Below, one piece after another: positions 11,391 to 20,641 of a stretch of 20,641 nucleotides of DNA. Every line of letters begins with the position of its first letter. The stretch's first letter is position 1. The notes under the pieces were generated by a model, which was not told the DNA's origin, searched no databases, and worked only from the letters and a program-made list of their open reading frames with translations. Made by a program: the position numbers and the translations under genes. Source of the DNA: Branchiostoma floridae (Eukaryota; Chordata; Leptocardii; Amphioxiformes; Branchiostomatidae); the NCBI RefSeq assembly GCF_000003815.2, contig NC_049982.1, forward strand, positions 15,555,093 to 15,575,733. Reading direction: 5' to 3'.

Positions 11391-11620
11391 TTCATAATTT
11401 CTTGGTGAGTTGAGTAAGTTGAGGAACATCCTCCATGCCCAGCTCCCATGCCTGGCTACTTTGTGATAATGAAACTTGGCATCACTCAAGCACTGCCCTC
11501 AGTGCAAGTAGTAGTCCTTGCATGGTTTGTTTTGTAGGTCATCAACTTGCAATAGGAATGAAAAATATATCAGAGTAACATAACTTCCAAATTCCAGTCA
11601 TTTACTACAGTGGAATTATA

Positions 11621-12200
11621 AATTTTCTCAGTGATTAAACAAATTAGATCTTTACCTGCATAATATTTATCAATCAACATTCTCCTCTTTCCCAGTTACA
11701 AATATCACATGTTGCAATAGTCCTATAATGGAACAGGGCAGGTTTATACAATTTCCTCATTAACTATGCAAATTAGATCCCGATTTGCATAATTGATATT
11801 CAACTATATAAAGCATCACTTAAGATATCTACATTCCAAAAATCACAACGATCCGTCAACACCTTGTTAAGTTATTCCCTTTCAAAGTCTGACCCTAAAC
11901 AGGTTCCTGCAGTTCCAAAACAAGCCGCTAGAGAGCCTAAACCTATACCACTTACTTTCAGCCTCAAGAGCTATCTACCACAACAAAATCACGACCACAG
12001 CATGTTCAGAATTCGAGATATCAAACCCAGAAGTTCCGTTGCAGTAGCGTAACATCACGCTAGGGGCCCAAAATCTAAACGTTTCAAGGTCTCTTGAAGA
12101 CCTATCCACGTATCAAGACAAGCCATCTGAGCATTCTGGAGTTATGCTGGTCAACTACATGTATACACACAATCGCTACCGAAAACATAACATTCGAGCA
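11621..12200. repeat. A/T-rich interspersed repeat with an internal 129-bp duplication
   Basis: The block AATTTTCTCAGTGATTAAAC...AAATTAGATC at 11621-11650 recurs at 11750-11779 as ATTTCCTCATTAACTATGCA followed by AATTAGATC. It is followed by GATTTGCATAATTGATATTC. The 3' part (11830-12200) matches the repeat at 9223-9463. A reverse-orientation relative lies at 18850-18960. The rest of 11391-13424 has no gene I can support except the orphan open stretch at 12616-12930. Confidence 0.5.
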
Positions 12201-12615
12201 AATAAAATCATACATTCTGTAAATGTAACTAACTGCCAAGTAAGCGATCCCAATTCACCCTGCCAGTGTAAGTTGGCAATTTGTTGCCTATAAGACTGAC
12301 CTTACTGTGGTGGAAAACTCAAAATGAAGGTTGGCAGGTATAACGTTACGTATAGCACCAAACAAATCAGAAAATATGTCGACTTCGACTGTAAAAATCA
12401 CTGACATCCACAGATGTTCTTATGTGAGTACAGCATGGATGGCAAAAATGGGCTCTCGAAATTGATGAAATTATTCTACAAAGGCGTAACATGTTGTTTT
12501 CAGTACATGTAGTATACATGAAAACCATAGTATACGTACTAGCCGCCACGTACGAGTAAAGCGCTGAATAGATGGATGCTCTGTTTTGTACATGTAACAT
12601 GGCAATGCCCGGTGA

Positions 12616-12930
12616 GTCATCCTTGAGGATCCTGTCAAAAGACAGGAATTTCCAGATGAAAGGTTACCATCTGCGTCGTTCCATTGTTCACGTTCAACAC
12701 ATACAAACAAGCAGACCAAAAAATGTTTTATTCTATTTTATTTTACGGCGTTGAACAGCGTTAGCTGTGTCGAAAAATCCCCACAACATTTGCTTGAAGG
12801 GTTGAAAAATAGCGTAGAAGATCTACTAGTAGTTTTTGATCAACTTGTTAGAGTAGAAGAACTAGATTTTGATGAAGCTGCTCTTGAAGACATCGAACGA
12901 GTTATTATCTGTTATGCTGGTACACTTTGA
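12616..12930 (+). other. Orphan open stretch without ATG, 104 codons to TGA
   Basis: The frame after a TGA at 12613-12615 stays open for 104 codons to the TGA at 12928-12930 and has no in-frame ATG. The last third reads like a protein: EGLKNSVEDLLVVFDQLV then EELDFDEAALEDIERVII, acidic and leucine-rich with helix-like periodicity. A plausible splice acceptor (pyrimidine-rich, ending CAG at 12756-12758) precedes it, so 12759-12930 could be a terminal exon. I recognise no family and see no partner exon. It may be chance or a transposon-gene remnant. Confidence 0.3.
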
Positions 12931-13110
12931 TATCGTTTTTATGATAAAAAAATCCGTAAACACGGGTCTTTGATGTGCAGTGCCATCCATGTTGAATCCA
13001 AAACAGCGGTAAAGATAACATTCCAACTTTTGCTCTTTTGTAGCTTATATAATTAAAAATTCTTCTACATATCCGCCTACTCATCTGACGATACTAAGTT
13101 AAACGTGGCC

Positions 13111-13124
13111 GGGGGGGGGGGGGG
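13111..13124. repeat. G14 homopolymer
   Basis: Fourteen consecutive G in intergenic DNA, about 300 bp upstream of the lectin-like gene start. Its length is likely to be error-prone in sequencing. Confidence 0.9.
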
Positions 13125-13424
13125 TCAACGCATTACGACTTCAAGATGTAAAGTCTTAACAATGATTGTCTTATTCCATGAGCACTGTGTTTTGTTCTCT
13201 TGAACAGCAGGTTCGCGGACTACAATACATATTCCCATACTCAACGACCAGAGATTCGTTTTGAAATTTAATAACGCCCTTTCTTGTAAATGGAATGTTC
13301 CAGTCCCCATCCTTAGTCACGGGTGACAGGAAAGTTTTGCCACATCATTTACCAAGAAACCCCAGAATTGACAGAACCACCAAAGACTGACTACTAGCCA
13401 GACAACCATCAGCAAACGTTGAAA

Positions 13425-16400
13425 ATGGCTCTTGGACGGACTTGTGTCACTTTGGGGATACTTTTCTTTGTGACTGCCTCAAAGGCGATGCCACAGGTAT
13501 TTTTTTTTTTAATTTTCTGGCAATGTTTCGCTCTTTATTTCATTTTCGTGATCCTGCCAAGTTTACTGGCGTTCTCTTACGTCCCTTCCTTTCCGTCGAA
13601 GTTGAAACGTAAAGCTTTTTTTGGTAGTTTTCGATACGGCTCGCTTTTGCAGCTAAACCAAGTCCACTGGGTCAGGCGCGCGCGGCCGGGCTCTTTACGT
13701 GCGGAGGTTAATTTGACGCCTGAGACTAACGACTGAAGCTGACCCATACACGGGACTGCCTGCTCAATGGCACTATCTGAATGTGATTCCGCAAACTGAG
13801 CTGGGAATCGAACCTCCATCCTTCAAAATGAATAGAATTTGATCCATATGATTCCACCCTCTAAAGTTTACTAGTAAGTGGGGGTACTTGACTCTTAATC
13901 TTGAAATGAAATGATTATTGTCTACCGTGAAAACTACCGTTAACTGATATTTCCAGTTGATTATCGAAAGCCCTGATTGTGATAACCAATGCATTTTGTT
14001 GACCGCAAGAAAGACGTGGCGCACCCGCGCTCGGCCACGTACACACATGCGTGAGTAGATGTTGCGTGAGAAGGATATCGATATCGTAACGTCCTCGGAA
14101 GTACATGTATGTTAGGTTCCAGAGATGGGCACAACCCATCGAGAATTGACGGCCACTCCATACTTTTTCTGAATACTTGGTTTATATTTCATTGTGATCA
14201 GTAGCACGCATCTTTCATTAAGCGTTTATAGAGCGCTGTTTTGCTCTTTTGCCTCGCATTCTATAGATAGGCAGATCAATTTGAAAGCGTCATGTTACAT
14301 TGGCCATATTTCAGGAACAAAAGTACAGTGTCACTGCTTCAAAAAAATCTTTATCTGCCTGTGTGTGTCTGTCTATCTGTCTGTCTATCTTTCTTTCTCT
14401 CTCTCTCTCTGTCTTTCACAGAGGGGCTACCCTTCCGCACACAGATCTTATTTTCGAAAGGATCTGCTCCTCCCTTCTCTGTACAACGCCGTCAAATTTA
14501 TGAAGGAGGCGGCGAAGACTGAAAAATGGTGCACTACTAGATAGACGTACTGACTACTGAGTACAGACTATTGCAAAAACACGCATATACGGCTGAAAAC
14601 ACGCGTAGAATGCTGAAAATACGCGTACGCCTGCTTGGAGATCAGCGCTAAATTATTAGTTCGTTCATGCGAGAACGACGTGGCACGTTACAAACTTCTG
14701 TCGTTGTGAGCCCAGCGTTGCACCAGGGGCGCCAATGAAGTTCTCAGGCGGCTAGTAAAGGCAGCGATTTTTACGTCTACCTATCGCGGCAACCACTCAA
14801 CCCACCACTGAAACCTCTGCTTGGAGAATACGCATGGTGTACTGGACCGGATGCACGATGTTGCCAGAGTTTAGAGTGTTACATGTTTTCGTACCGTATT
14901 CAACAACAGAACGTAGACAGGATACATAAATGTTTGCGTTCTGAAAACAACCATTCTAAACCATTCTGAAGTATACCAATAATAGTTACTAGCAAAATCA
15001 GTTCCACTTCCACAGAATATCAATCTTTTTGAAAGCGGGCATCGAATATGTGAATGTTTTGATGGAGCGAAAAGTCCCTCTCATGCTTCTCTTTATATTT
15101 AGCCATCAACATCTAAATTGTGTATAATCTTACTAATATCTTATGTCCAGAGCATCAGCTGAGATGATGGACATGATATCCCTATTGACCCCCCAAATGG
15201 ACCCTTTGATCTCTGCAGTAGACCCTTTTCCAAAATAATATCAATAGTTTTGATCATATGTAGCCGGATACGTATCAGGCTATGTTCATATCCTTATAAC
15301 ATCGATCGTTTCATACTCAAAAGCGAGCCTTATAACGTTACGTATTAGGCCCACTTCTATTTATAATAGGCAAACTCTTTTGACGTTGTGGGACTGGATG
15401 CATAGAGGGTATCATACTAAAACAGTGGGATCAGCGCCCCTCCCCCATTCCAATTTGGAATAGGGACGGTAGTGGGAATAGCTGGAAATAGATTGTGGGA
15501 TATGTCGGCAGAATTCCCGGCAGAAAATTGACGTGCAGTATACAAGAAACTTATCACCTCCTGACGGAAAGTTTTGAAACTTCCGTGTTGCGAATTGGTT
15601 CTTCGCATCTCACGATTGGTTCGATTTTGGCACGTGGTTAGGTGGTACCTCCGTCACAATGCACGTTGCTTCCTTTTCATCGTGACTTTGCTTATGGGCA
15701 ATGTAATATTTCGGAAATCACCCCTATTTCCTTTGTATTGTGGCACAGACCAGACCAGCGACAACGCCGGGATAATGAGCTGTCTGTAATCGAAATATCT
15801 CAATGTAAATGTTGCGTCGTTTCTTGGATCGTTCTGAGATAGCGGAGATATGATACTATATGTTCCTTTATCTAGCGTTCAACCTTTGTGGCTTTCTGGT
15901 TGAGATGATTTTTAAAGATTGAAATGGGGGCTCCCATGGGAGAGAGTAATTTGGACAAGGGTCTTTTCGTACATTTCTTGTATGTTAAGTTGATATTTTC
16001 GTGACTTATCATGTTTTACACTATTTTCAGAGTATAACATCGAAGTTATGACCTAGCTTTATCTTATGACGTCACGTCCATCGATTTATTTGGTGTAAGG
16101 ATAGACACTTTATTCCACACATTATTCTTCACCGAGGCTTACATTCTACGGACACTTGTTGTTTTTAGTTAAATTCTACGACGCTTAAAGCCATACTGTA
16201 CTCCAGAGGAGAGTGTTCCAGTTCTGCTAGTAATATTTTTCTGAATCCCAAAATGTAGTTGTATCGACCACTTGACATTGAACCTGGACAAGGGAGCAGT
16301 TGCATTATAAAGCATTAACCCCTTGAGTACCCTCCAATTAAATTACAGTTAGGTGTAACGCATTATAATAAGAACAACCATTGAACAAACTTCAACTTGG

Positions 16401-19400
16401 CAGCTTGGTTGAGCTTGAAAATTACTTTTGCAATGTTTTTCTGGATACTTGTTTGACAACTTGTAGCCTTAGCAACTTTATTTCCCACTTGCTTTTGGTC
16501 AAAAATGGGCTTTGATCTTTGTCAATCATCCATTGATACCCATACTTTTAAAAGTCTTGAAAAAAAGTAAAAATTGGCAGCTCTAAAGAAATCGAGGTCC
16601 GATCTTAAAAACAATGTTTGTAGCATGTATGTGAATAGTTGTTCATCATTTTCCATCCTTAGCAACCTAATTCTTCTATCTATTTGACCCCAAAGTTGAC
16701 CTGGAACATTAGCAATTGTCCCATAGGAACCAATAGTTAAGGCATTATTCCCATCATGCATCACACCCGGTGGGTCTGCATGAAGGGGCAATACTCAGTT
16801 ACTGGATTATAAACGGTCCATTTATTTCTTCATCTGTGATTAATTGTTACACACAAAGATGTCACGGTGGTCTTTTAGAAAATAACACTCTCCTCTGGAG
16901 TACAGTGTGGCTTTAATTCACAATACAATACAATCTCAAGTATATGGGACGTGAAAATAAGGACGTAACAGTACGCAACTGTTTTCCACAGGGCATACGC
17001 AATGGGTGCGTACCACCGTTTGTTCTCAACCAAGGGGCTGAACCTGCCAAATACATAGAGGACACGTCGGGAAGTAAGCATGGTCATGGTTTCTGCTAAA
17101 CACCAAGCATACGGTGGCATAAGATAGTATCAAAAGCTGGCAGAGGAGTGAAGCCGGCTTAGGAGCGTGTTTCGCTACAAGGCAAATGGATACCTTTTGG
17201 CTGACTACCCTCCTTGGTCAGTTCGGTACTATATTATGCCATTGTAGGATCTGCTTGGAGATTATGTTTCTGCTGTCCACGCATGGTGTTATTGTGCACA
17301 ATCGTTGTGAAAACTACTACAACTTTGAAGGGCATAAATTGTCAACACATGAATAAATAAGGAAATGTCACTGTCTGACTGTGCACGGTGAATTACCTAC
17401 ACAGATATCTAACGATTGATTAGATATATTTTTCTGTCTACACTCGAGTTAAATAGCAATTTTTATCAGTTTGTATCACATGTTTCAATCTCAGTCTCAA
17501 TCTTCGCTCTTTCAATCAACATTGCAGAAGTACTACCGTTGATTTTACATAATGTAATGACATAATGATGCACATTTAATACAACAACTGGATAAAACTA
17601 TCTATTTATTATGTTTATCAACACACTGTACTTCCAGTGTTCAGGATAATAACCCATACAGACTGCATGGTTAATCAAACAAATATGCATTATTATAGCA
17701 TGGTATACGATGTGATCTGATTTTAGATTTTGTTGCCTCTCTCAGAATACACCTGCACTAATTATACTGGCTACGATCAGTATGGTGATCTCTGTACCAA
17801 GCTAATTATATTCGGAAAAGCCTACCCACGGCCGATTGTTGATACCATGGGTACCAGTTTCGAAGAAGCAAAGGAAAAGTGCGAAAGCGAAAAATTTGGC
17901 GCAACCATCGCAACCATCGCAACCATGAGAGACTTCATCAACGCAAACGTCATGAAGGCGACAGAGGAATATCTCATAAAGTAATCTGTTTTTTTATGGC
18001 CTCTCCTTTCTTCCCGATCTCTTGTTTCGTTTGAAAATATGTGCAACTATGTGAGATCCTACTTTAATTTTTGTTGTGTAAAATTGACTGCTATCCTGGG
18101 ACACTTGATGATCCACATATTCCACTCTTTCTATTTTCAGGCATGGGGAAGAGCATGAATTGCTGGTAAGTTCCTTTCACCGAAAATACACAAATTTGCA
18201 CTTTGAATATCTGTGAAGCTTCCATTCCTGATCTACTAGGAATAACTCATCATTGAAATGCTATGACATTGACGTGTTGGGTCCTGTGTTGTGTTGATGT
18301 TAGGAGATTCCAAACATGAACTGAAGTTTTCCTCAAATACATCTCTTCCTTCGTGCATTATTTTCTTAAAATGATGAGAAAAGAGACTTGTTGTAAAATC
18401 CTAATTATTCCAGGACATGAATTATCTTACAAAATACGACATATCCATCTGAGCTAAATATATTCATTGCTTTTGTTTCCGCTCTCATTGCCTTCGCCAG
18501 AAGGCTATGAAGTTCAGTTTTCATTCTGTGTGTGCTAGCATCTTTCCTCCATTTCGGACTCTTCATTCATAGAATTACATATCTAAGAAGAGTTCTATGT
18601 GGTCCTAAATATACTTAGTACTTTAACGTTATATGTTTTTGAATCCAGCGTACTTTATTGACCTCTGCATCCTATACAGCAAAGCCATTCGATAAAAGGG
18701 GATGGATGTATAATTAAAAAAAAAAAATTAAATGCCCTGAAAGAAGCATTTACTGTATTTGGCCCATGTCATCATATATGCCTTTGCATTATTTTAGTAC
18801 TGGCAATTTCAGACACATATGTTTAAGATTTGAAGAAGAAACGCGTGTCAATAGATATTTATTATACAAATTGATAATGCAAATTATGTAAATTAGGACT
18901 TGATTTGCATATCTAATGTGTGAAATGTATATACAGTATTTTCCATTATAGGACTTAAATACGTGTGCAAGCTTAGCAGATACCAATTACGCAAATAAGT
19001 TCCAAATTTGCAGAATGTCTCTGAAAGTGTAATACTTGTTACACTATGTAGTAAATGATTGGATTGTCAACATTGTGCCCTGTGTAAGTTAACGTTAGTT
19101 AAAGATGTACATAACAAACCATAGATTATGTTTTACCAAAGCACGTATCTAACTACGTTACTTTGTTCCTGAGTCGACTTTCTTCAGCTGAGGACCTTTT
19201 CAGCCATCATATCAATTATTATTTTCTTTCTTCCCTCTCTTTTATTCTTTCAATTTTTTCATTAAACAAAAAGAACAAATGCAAAGATGGCGGCACACTC
19301 AAGTAACATTAACTTACATCAGAGCCTCCATCAAACAAGAAAAACAAGTTAAGCAACAGAATACATTGATACGTGTGCTGAAAAAGATATGCATGCAATT

Positions 19401-19614
19401 TCGGCAACGATTATACAAAACAATCCTTTTTTTTCTTTTTTTTTTCTAGATGGCAGAGCACCAAAGCTGTGTCAGTCGGATGCATGGCCAGCAGTGGGGG
19501 CATCAGTTCCGGGCGTGTCTCTGTTCACCCGATCAGGTACGCAGCAAGATGGCCATCTGCAAACTCCCCGCTCAGGAGACCCACACACCCGGCGGGGAGA
19601 GTCCTTCTCCATAG
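13425..19614 (+). CDS. Secreted C-type-lectin-like protein, five exons, shortened CTLD
   Basis: Proposed exons: 13425-13496, 16992-17073, 17746-17980, 18141-18165 (25-nt micro-exon), 19450-19614. All have GT/AG sites and phases 0, 1, 2, 0, giving 579 nt and 192 aa. Residues 1-21 form a signal peptide (hydrophobic VTLGILFFVTAS, AMALGRT context with AAAATGG). The domain carries six cysteines in long-form CTLD order: C55 and C68, C97 in SFEEAKEKC, C145, C161 (or C163) and C175 in MAICK. The GATIATI and DFIN motifs and a W154 before the last pair also fit. The segment between DFIN and C145 is only 28 residues, so the usual WIGL / W-x-D core and the calcium-binding EPN/QPD and WND motifs are not visible. 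Calcium-dependent sugar binding is therefore not expected. One NYT sequon lies at 57. Start and first junction are inferred by phase. AATAAA follows at 19667. Confidence 0.72.
13655..13850 (-). repeat. Possible tRNA-related SINE in lectin intron 1
   Basis: The minus strand holds a perfect B-box GGTTCGATTCC (13814-13804). After it comes a body with ATTCAGATAGTGCC, GAGCAGGCAGTCCC, TCGTTAGTCTCAGGCGTC and CCTCCGCACGTAAA, which looks like an interspersed-repeat body rather than unique sequence. No good A-box is found at the expected distance upstream. The limits are approximate. Confidence 0.4.
14360..14417. repeat. Pyrimidine microsatellite (CTGT/CTAT/CT)n
   Basis: A run of mixed CTGT, CTAT, TTCT and CT units immediately before a TTTCACAG acceptor-like site at 14421. 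It would act as a strong pyrimidine tract if the following stretch is spliced as an exon. Confidence 0.8.
14422..14544 (+). other. Candidate alternative terminal exon after the signal-peptide exon
   Basis: After the TTTCACAG acceptor the sequence stays open in phase 0 for 40 codons and stops at TAG 14542-14544. Joined to the phase-0 signal-peptide exon 13425-13496 it would give a 64-residue secreted peptide, with segments RGYPSAHRSYFRK and LYNAVKFMKEAAKTEKW. It has one dibasic RK and one cysteine. I recognise no hormone or peptide family, and no AATAAA lies close downstream. It could equally be an intronic chance frame. Confidence 0.3.
14581..14633. repeat. 20-bp tandem repeat, 2.6 copies
   Basis: ACGCATATACGGCTGAAAAC, ACGCGTAGAATGCTGAAAAT and a partial third copy starting ACGCGTACGC, in register. 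It lies in lectin intron 1. Confidence 0.7.
14634..16184. other. Lectin intron 1, no further feature identified
   Basis: About 1.5 kb with no recognisable coding exon, RNA gene or named repeat. It includes a small ATTCCAATTTGGAAT palindrome near 15447-15461. Short open frames such as 15574-15789 lack domain-like character or splice support. Confidence 0.5.
16185..16916. mobile_element. 732-bp TTAA-flanked inverted-repeat element (piggyBac-type MITE?)
   Basis: A 33-bp inverted repeat with one mismatch: left arm 16185-16217 (TTAAAGCCATACTGTACTCC then AGAGGAGAGTGTT) and right arm 16884-16916 in reverse complement. The outermost four bases on each side are TTAA, the target-site duplication typical of piggyBac insertions, leaving ends AGCCATACTG / CAGTGTGGCT. 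The interior has no transposase-like frame. A minus-strand frame at 16522-16791 has no recognisable domain. The nearly identical arms suggest a fairly recent insertion. It ends 75 bp before lectin exon 2. Confidence 0.75.
17901..17927 (+). repeat. In-frame 9-bp triplication in the lectin-like domain
   Basis: GCAACCATC, GCAACCATC, GCAACCATG in tandem encode Ala-Thr-Ile, Ala-Thr-Ile, Ala-Thr-Met. A normal CTLD has one such unit (LATI-type strand after the first domain cysteine), so the extra units look like replication slippage. Confidence 0.8.
18850..18960 (-). repeat. Reverse-orientation relative of the 11621-11800 repeat
   Basis: Read on the minus strand, AGTCCTATAATGGAA, a TATACATTTC block, CATTAGATATGCAAAT and TTTACATAATT align in order with 11720-11800 (AGTCCTATAATGGAA, TATACAATTTC, CATTAACTATGCAAAT, TTTGCATAATT). 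It lies in the last lectin intron. Confidence 0.5.
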
Positions 19615-19666
19615 AGCTAAGATCTGGGACAACATCCATACCGATTGTGCAGGACTCGCAGAAAGG

Positions 19667-19672
19667 AATAAA
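19667..19672 (+). promoter_or_regulatory. Poly(A) signal of the lectin-like gene
   Basis: AATAAA 53 nt after the stop codon at 19612-19614, a normal distance for a short 3' UTR. The stretch from about 19700 to 20060 holds nothing else I can support, apart from another AATAAA at 19961-19966. Confidence 0.55.
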
Positions 19673-20234
19673 CGCCTAAATCATATACAATTGTATTTAG
19701 ATACAGAGCTTAGCGACAGTGCCCAGATCTACAGGGCGGAGAGTCAATACACTGAGCGACGGATCAAATATTGGCAGTAGTCTGTGTAATGCATGGTGGC
19801 AACTTGTGATTACAACGGTTAACGTAATTAGAAGTAAGGAAATCACAAGTCAGTAAAGATAAAGTCTGAGATGATGCCACTGTCTAGCCGCATTTACTGT
19901 GCAGGCTTGGAGAAGCTATGACGACGCAAAATGTAAGACGCATATGCATGGCATGGACCAATAAAAAAGCATACAAATAAGAATTTGTTTGTGAGCTTCA
20001 TTTTAGGATAGATGTTATCGAGGGCGTAAAGAAAAAAGCGTGAAAAGCAAAGAGAATAGAAGTAGTAGTAGACTGGTTTATTGTTTGATTGAAAACAATC
20101 GTAACAAAGTAAAAACAGCCTTGCAGCCTGAGGGGCTGAATTGTGCTGCTTGCTTGACAATCTTTTTGTACGTTGTTACACAAGCAAGATTACTAGTATA
20201 CGATTGACAAATACAAAGTACACAACAAATACAA

Positions 20235-20331
20235 TTCAAGATAAATGCTTAGTTCATCGCAGTTGAAGACAGATTAAAATAACAATTTAAAATACATGCT
20301 TGGTTCATCGCAGCTGAAGACAAATAAAAAC
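20235..20331 (-). repeat. Two 51-bp tandem units in the retrotransposon 3' UTR
   Basis: ATGCTTAGTTCATCGCAGTT at 20245 recurs at 20296 as ATGCTTGGTTCATCGCAGCT, followed in both by GAAGACA and an A-rich stretch. Internal repeats are common in non-LTR 3' UTRs. Confidence 0.8.
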
Positions 20332-20429
20332 TACACACGCTATTTACAACAATTGATTGCACTGTGTGATCATAGCAAATGACTCTGACATAGGATGGAA
20401 CAAGTCGTGAATAGCATTGTGGTCCAAAA

Positions 20430-20641
20430 CTACAGAGCGTTAAGTAGGTTTAGAATAGTTGGGACTGGACTAGATAGATACCGCTTTGTCCCGGTTGGCA
20501 GTCTGTATTGGCGATCATGCCTGAGTTGCATGTGGTGAGACGGGTTTCGAGCTGGGGGTAGCCAGGGGGCGTGTCTTCCAGCTTTGGTAACTGCAAGGGC
20601 AAAGTCCTGGCACAAGGTCAGTCTGCGTTGTGACAGGCTTG
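20430..20641 (-). CDS. Reverse transcriptase C-terminus of a non-LTR element, partial
   Basis: The frame is open from the window edge to a TAG at 20432-20430. It shows the usual tail of animal non-LTR ORF2 proteins: SQRRLTLCQDFA (RR..LC..FA helix), HHMQLRHDRQYRLPTGTKRY (LR....Y..P....RY) and SSPVPTILNLLN (S-x-P...LN). The endonuclease and catalytic RT motifs would lie beyond 20641. No stop or frameshift is seen within the visible 70 codons. Confidence 0.72.
   Translation of the reverse strand, partial: SLSQRRLTLCQDFALAVTKAGRHAPWLPPARNPSHHMQLRHDRQYRLPTGTKRYLSSPVPTILNLLNAL

Larger units (their letters stand above)
20061..20641 (-). mobile_element. 3' end of a non-LTR retrotransposon, cut by the window edge
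   Basis: The minus strand enters the window with the last 70 codons of a reverse-transcriptase ORF and continues as a 3' UTR of about 370 nt. The UTR contains two 51-bp tandem units, then GGCTGCAAGGCTG and AAACAATAAACCAGTC, and ends in a (CTA)n run at about 20061-20070. A microsatellite tail after AATAAACCA is typical of CR1/L2-like elements. The exact clade is not decided. Confidence 0.7.

Noticed and set aside
13577-14161. Several minus-strand frames (13577-13819, 13773-14048, 13915-14139).
   Set aside because: They overlap a SINE-like repeat and each other, show no domain, and have no splice or promoter support.
16522-16791. 89-codon minus-strand frame inside the TTAA element, as a possible transposase fragment.
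   Set aside because: No DDD/DDE context or other recognisable motif; length is compatible with chance.
16875-17120. 81-codon minus-strand frame MPPYAWCLAETMTMLTSRR.
   Set aside because: It spans the transposon boundary and lies antisense to the phase-compatible lectin exon at 16992-17073, so it is taken as a shadow.
17186-17356. ATG frame starting MDTFWLTTLLGQFGT with a signal-peptide look, as an alternative first exon of the lectin gene.
   Set aside because: Its natural donor at CATT|GTAGGA would create a TAA on joining to 17746. The route 13425 exon, 16992 exon, 17746 exon fits all phases and gives a better signal peptide.
19469-19780. 103-codon plus-strand frame MSVGCMASSGGISSGR over the last lectin exon.
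   Set aside because: Not the phase dictated by upstream exons. The frame from 19450 gives the CTLD ending CV...W...C...ICK and a stop followed by AATAAA.

Overview
The window looks like nuclear DNA from an invertebrate deuterostome, most likely a lancelet (Branchiostoma). Genes are split into short exons with GT/AG junctions, introns are 0.1-4 kb, two ciliate/animal-type orthologues (DPCD and SLC49A3) are readable, and the non-coding DNA is full of small transposon remnants, tRNA-derived SINEs and microsatellites. The species is inferred, not shown. A 100-N assembly gap lies at 5713-5812.

Left third (1-3987): a complete six-exon DPCD gene on the minus strand (exons between 3462 and 1230; 204 aa). 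Its start codon faces that of the next gene across 525 bp. This shared upstream region carries a perfect palindromic RFX X-box 46 bp from the DPCD start codon, which suits a cilium gene.

Middle (3988-11390): SLC49A3 (MFSD7), a 12-TM major facilitator related to FLVCR1/2, on the plus strand. Nine exons can be read in a continuous frame. The exon covering about 50 residues from the end of TM1 through TM2 is not found and probably falls in the N gap. The long intron 1 is a transposon graveyard: a foldback element, two small TIR elements, a tRNA-derived SINE and a degenerate tandem repeat. A decayed partial copy of exon 3 sits in the next intron.

Right (11391-20641): repeat-rich spacer with an orphan open stretch at 12616-12930, then a secreted C-type-lectin-like gene on the plus strand. 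It has five phase-compatible exons between 13425 and 19614 (192 aa), six cysteines in long-form CTLD spacing, a 25-nt micro-exon, and no visible WIGL/sugar-binding segment. A 732-bp TTAA-flanked inverted-repeat element lies 75 bp upstream of its second exon. The right edge is the 3' end of a minus-strand non-LTR retrotransposon (20061 to beyond 20641).

The three genes do not form a pathway: one is a cilium-related protein, one a membrane transporter, one a secreted lectin-like protein. I found no operon, CRISPR array, rRNA or functional tRNA, and no clearly new biological system. The best leads are the X-box promoter, the missing and duplicated SLC49A3 exons, the shortened CTLD, and the TTAA element beside its exon.
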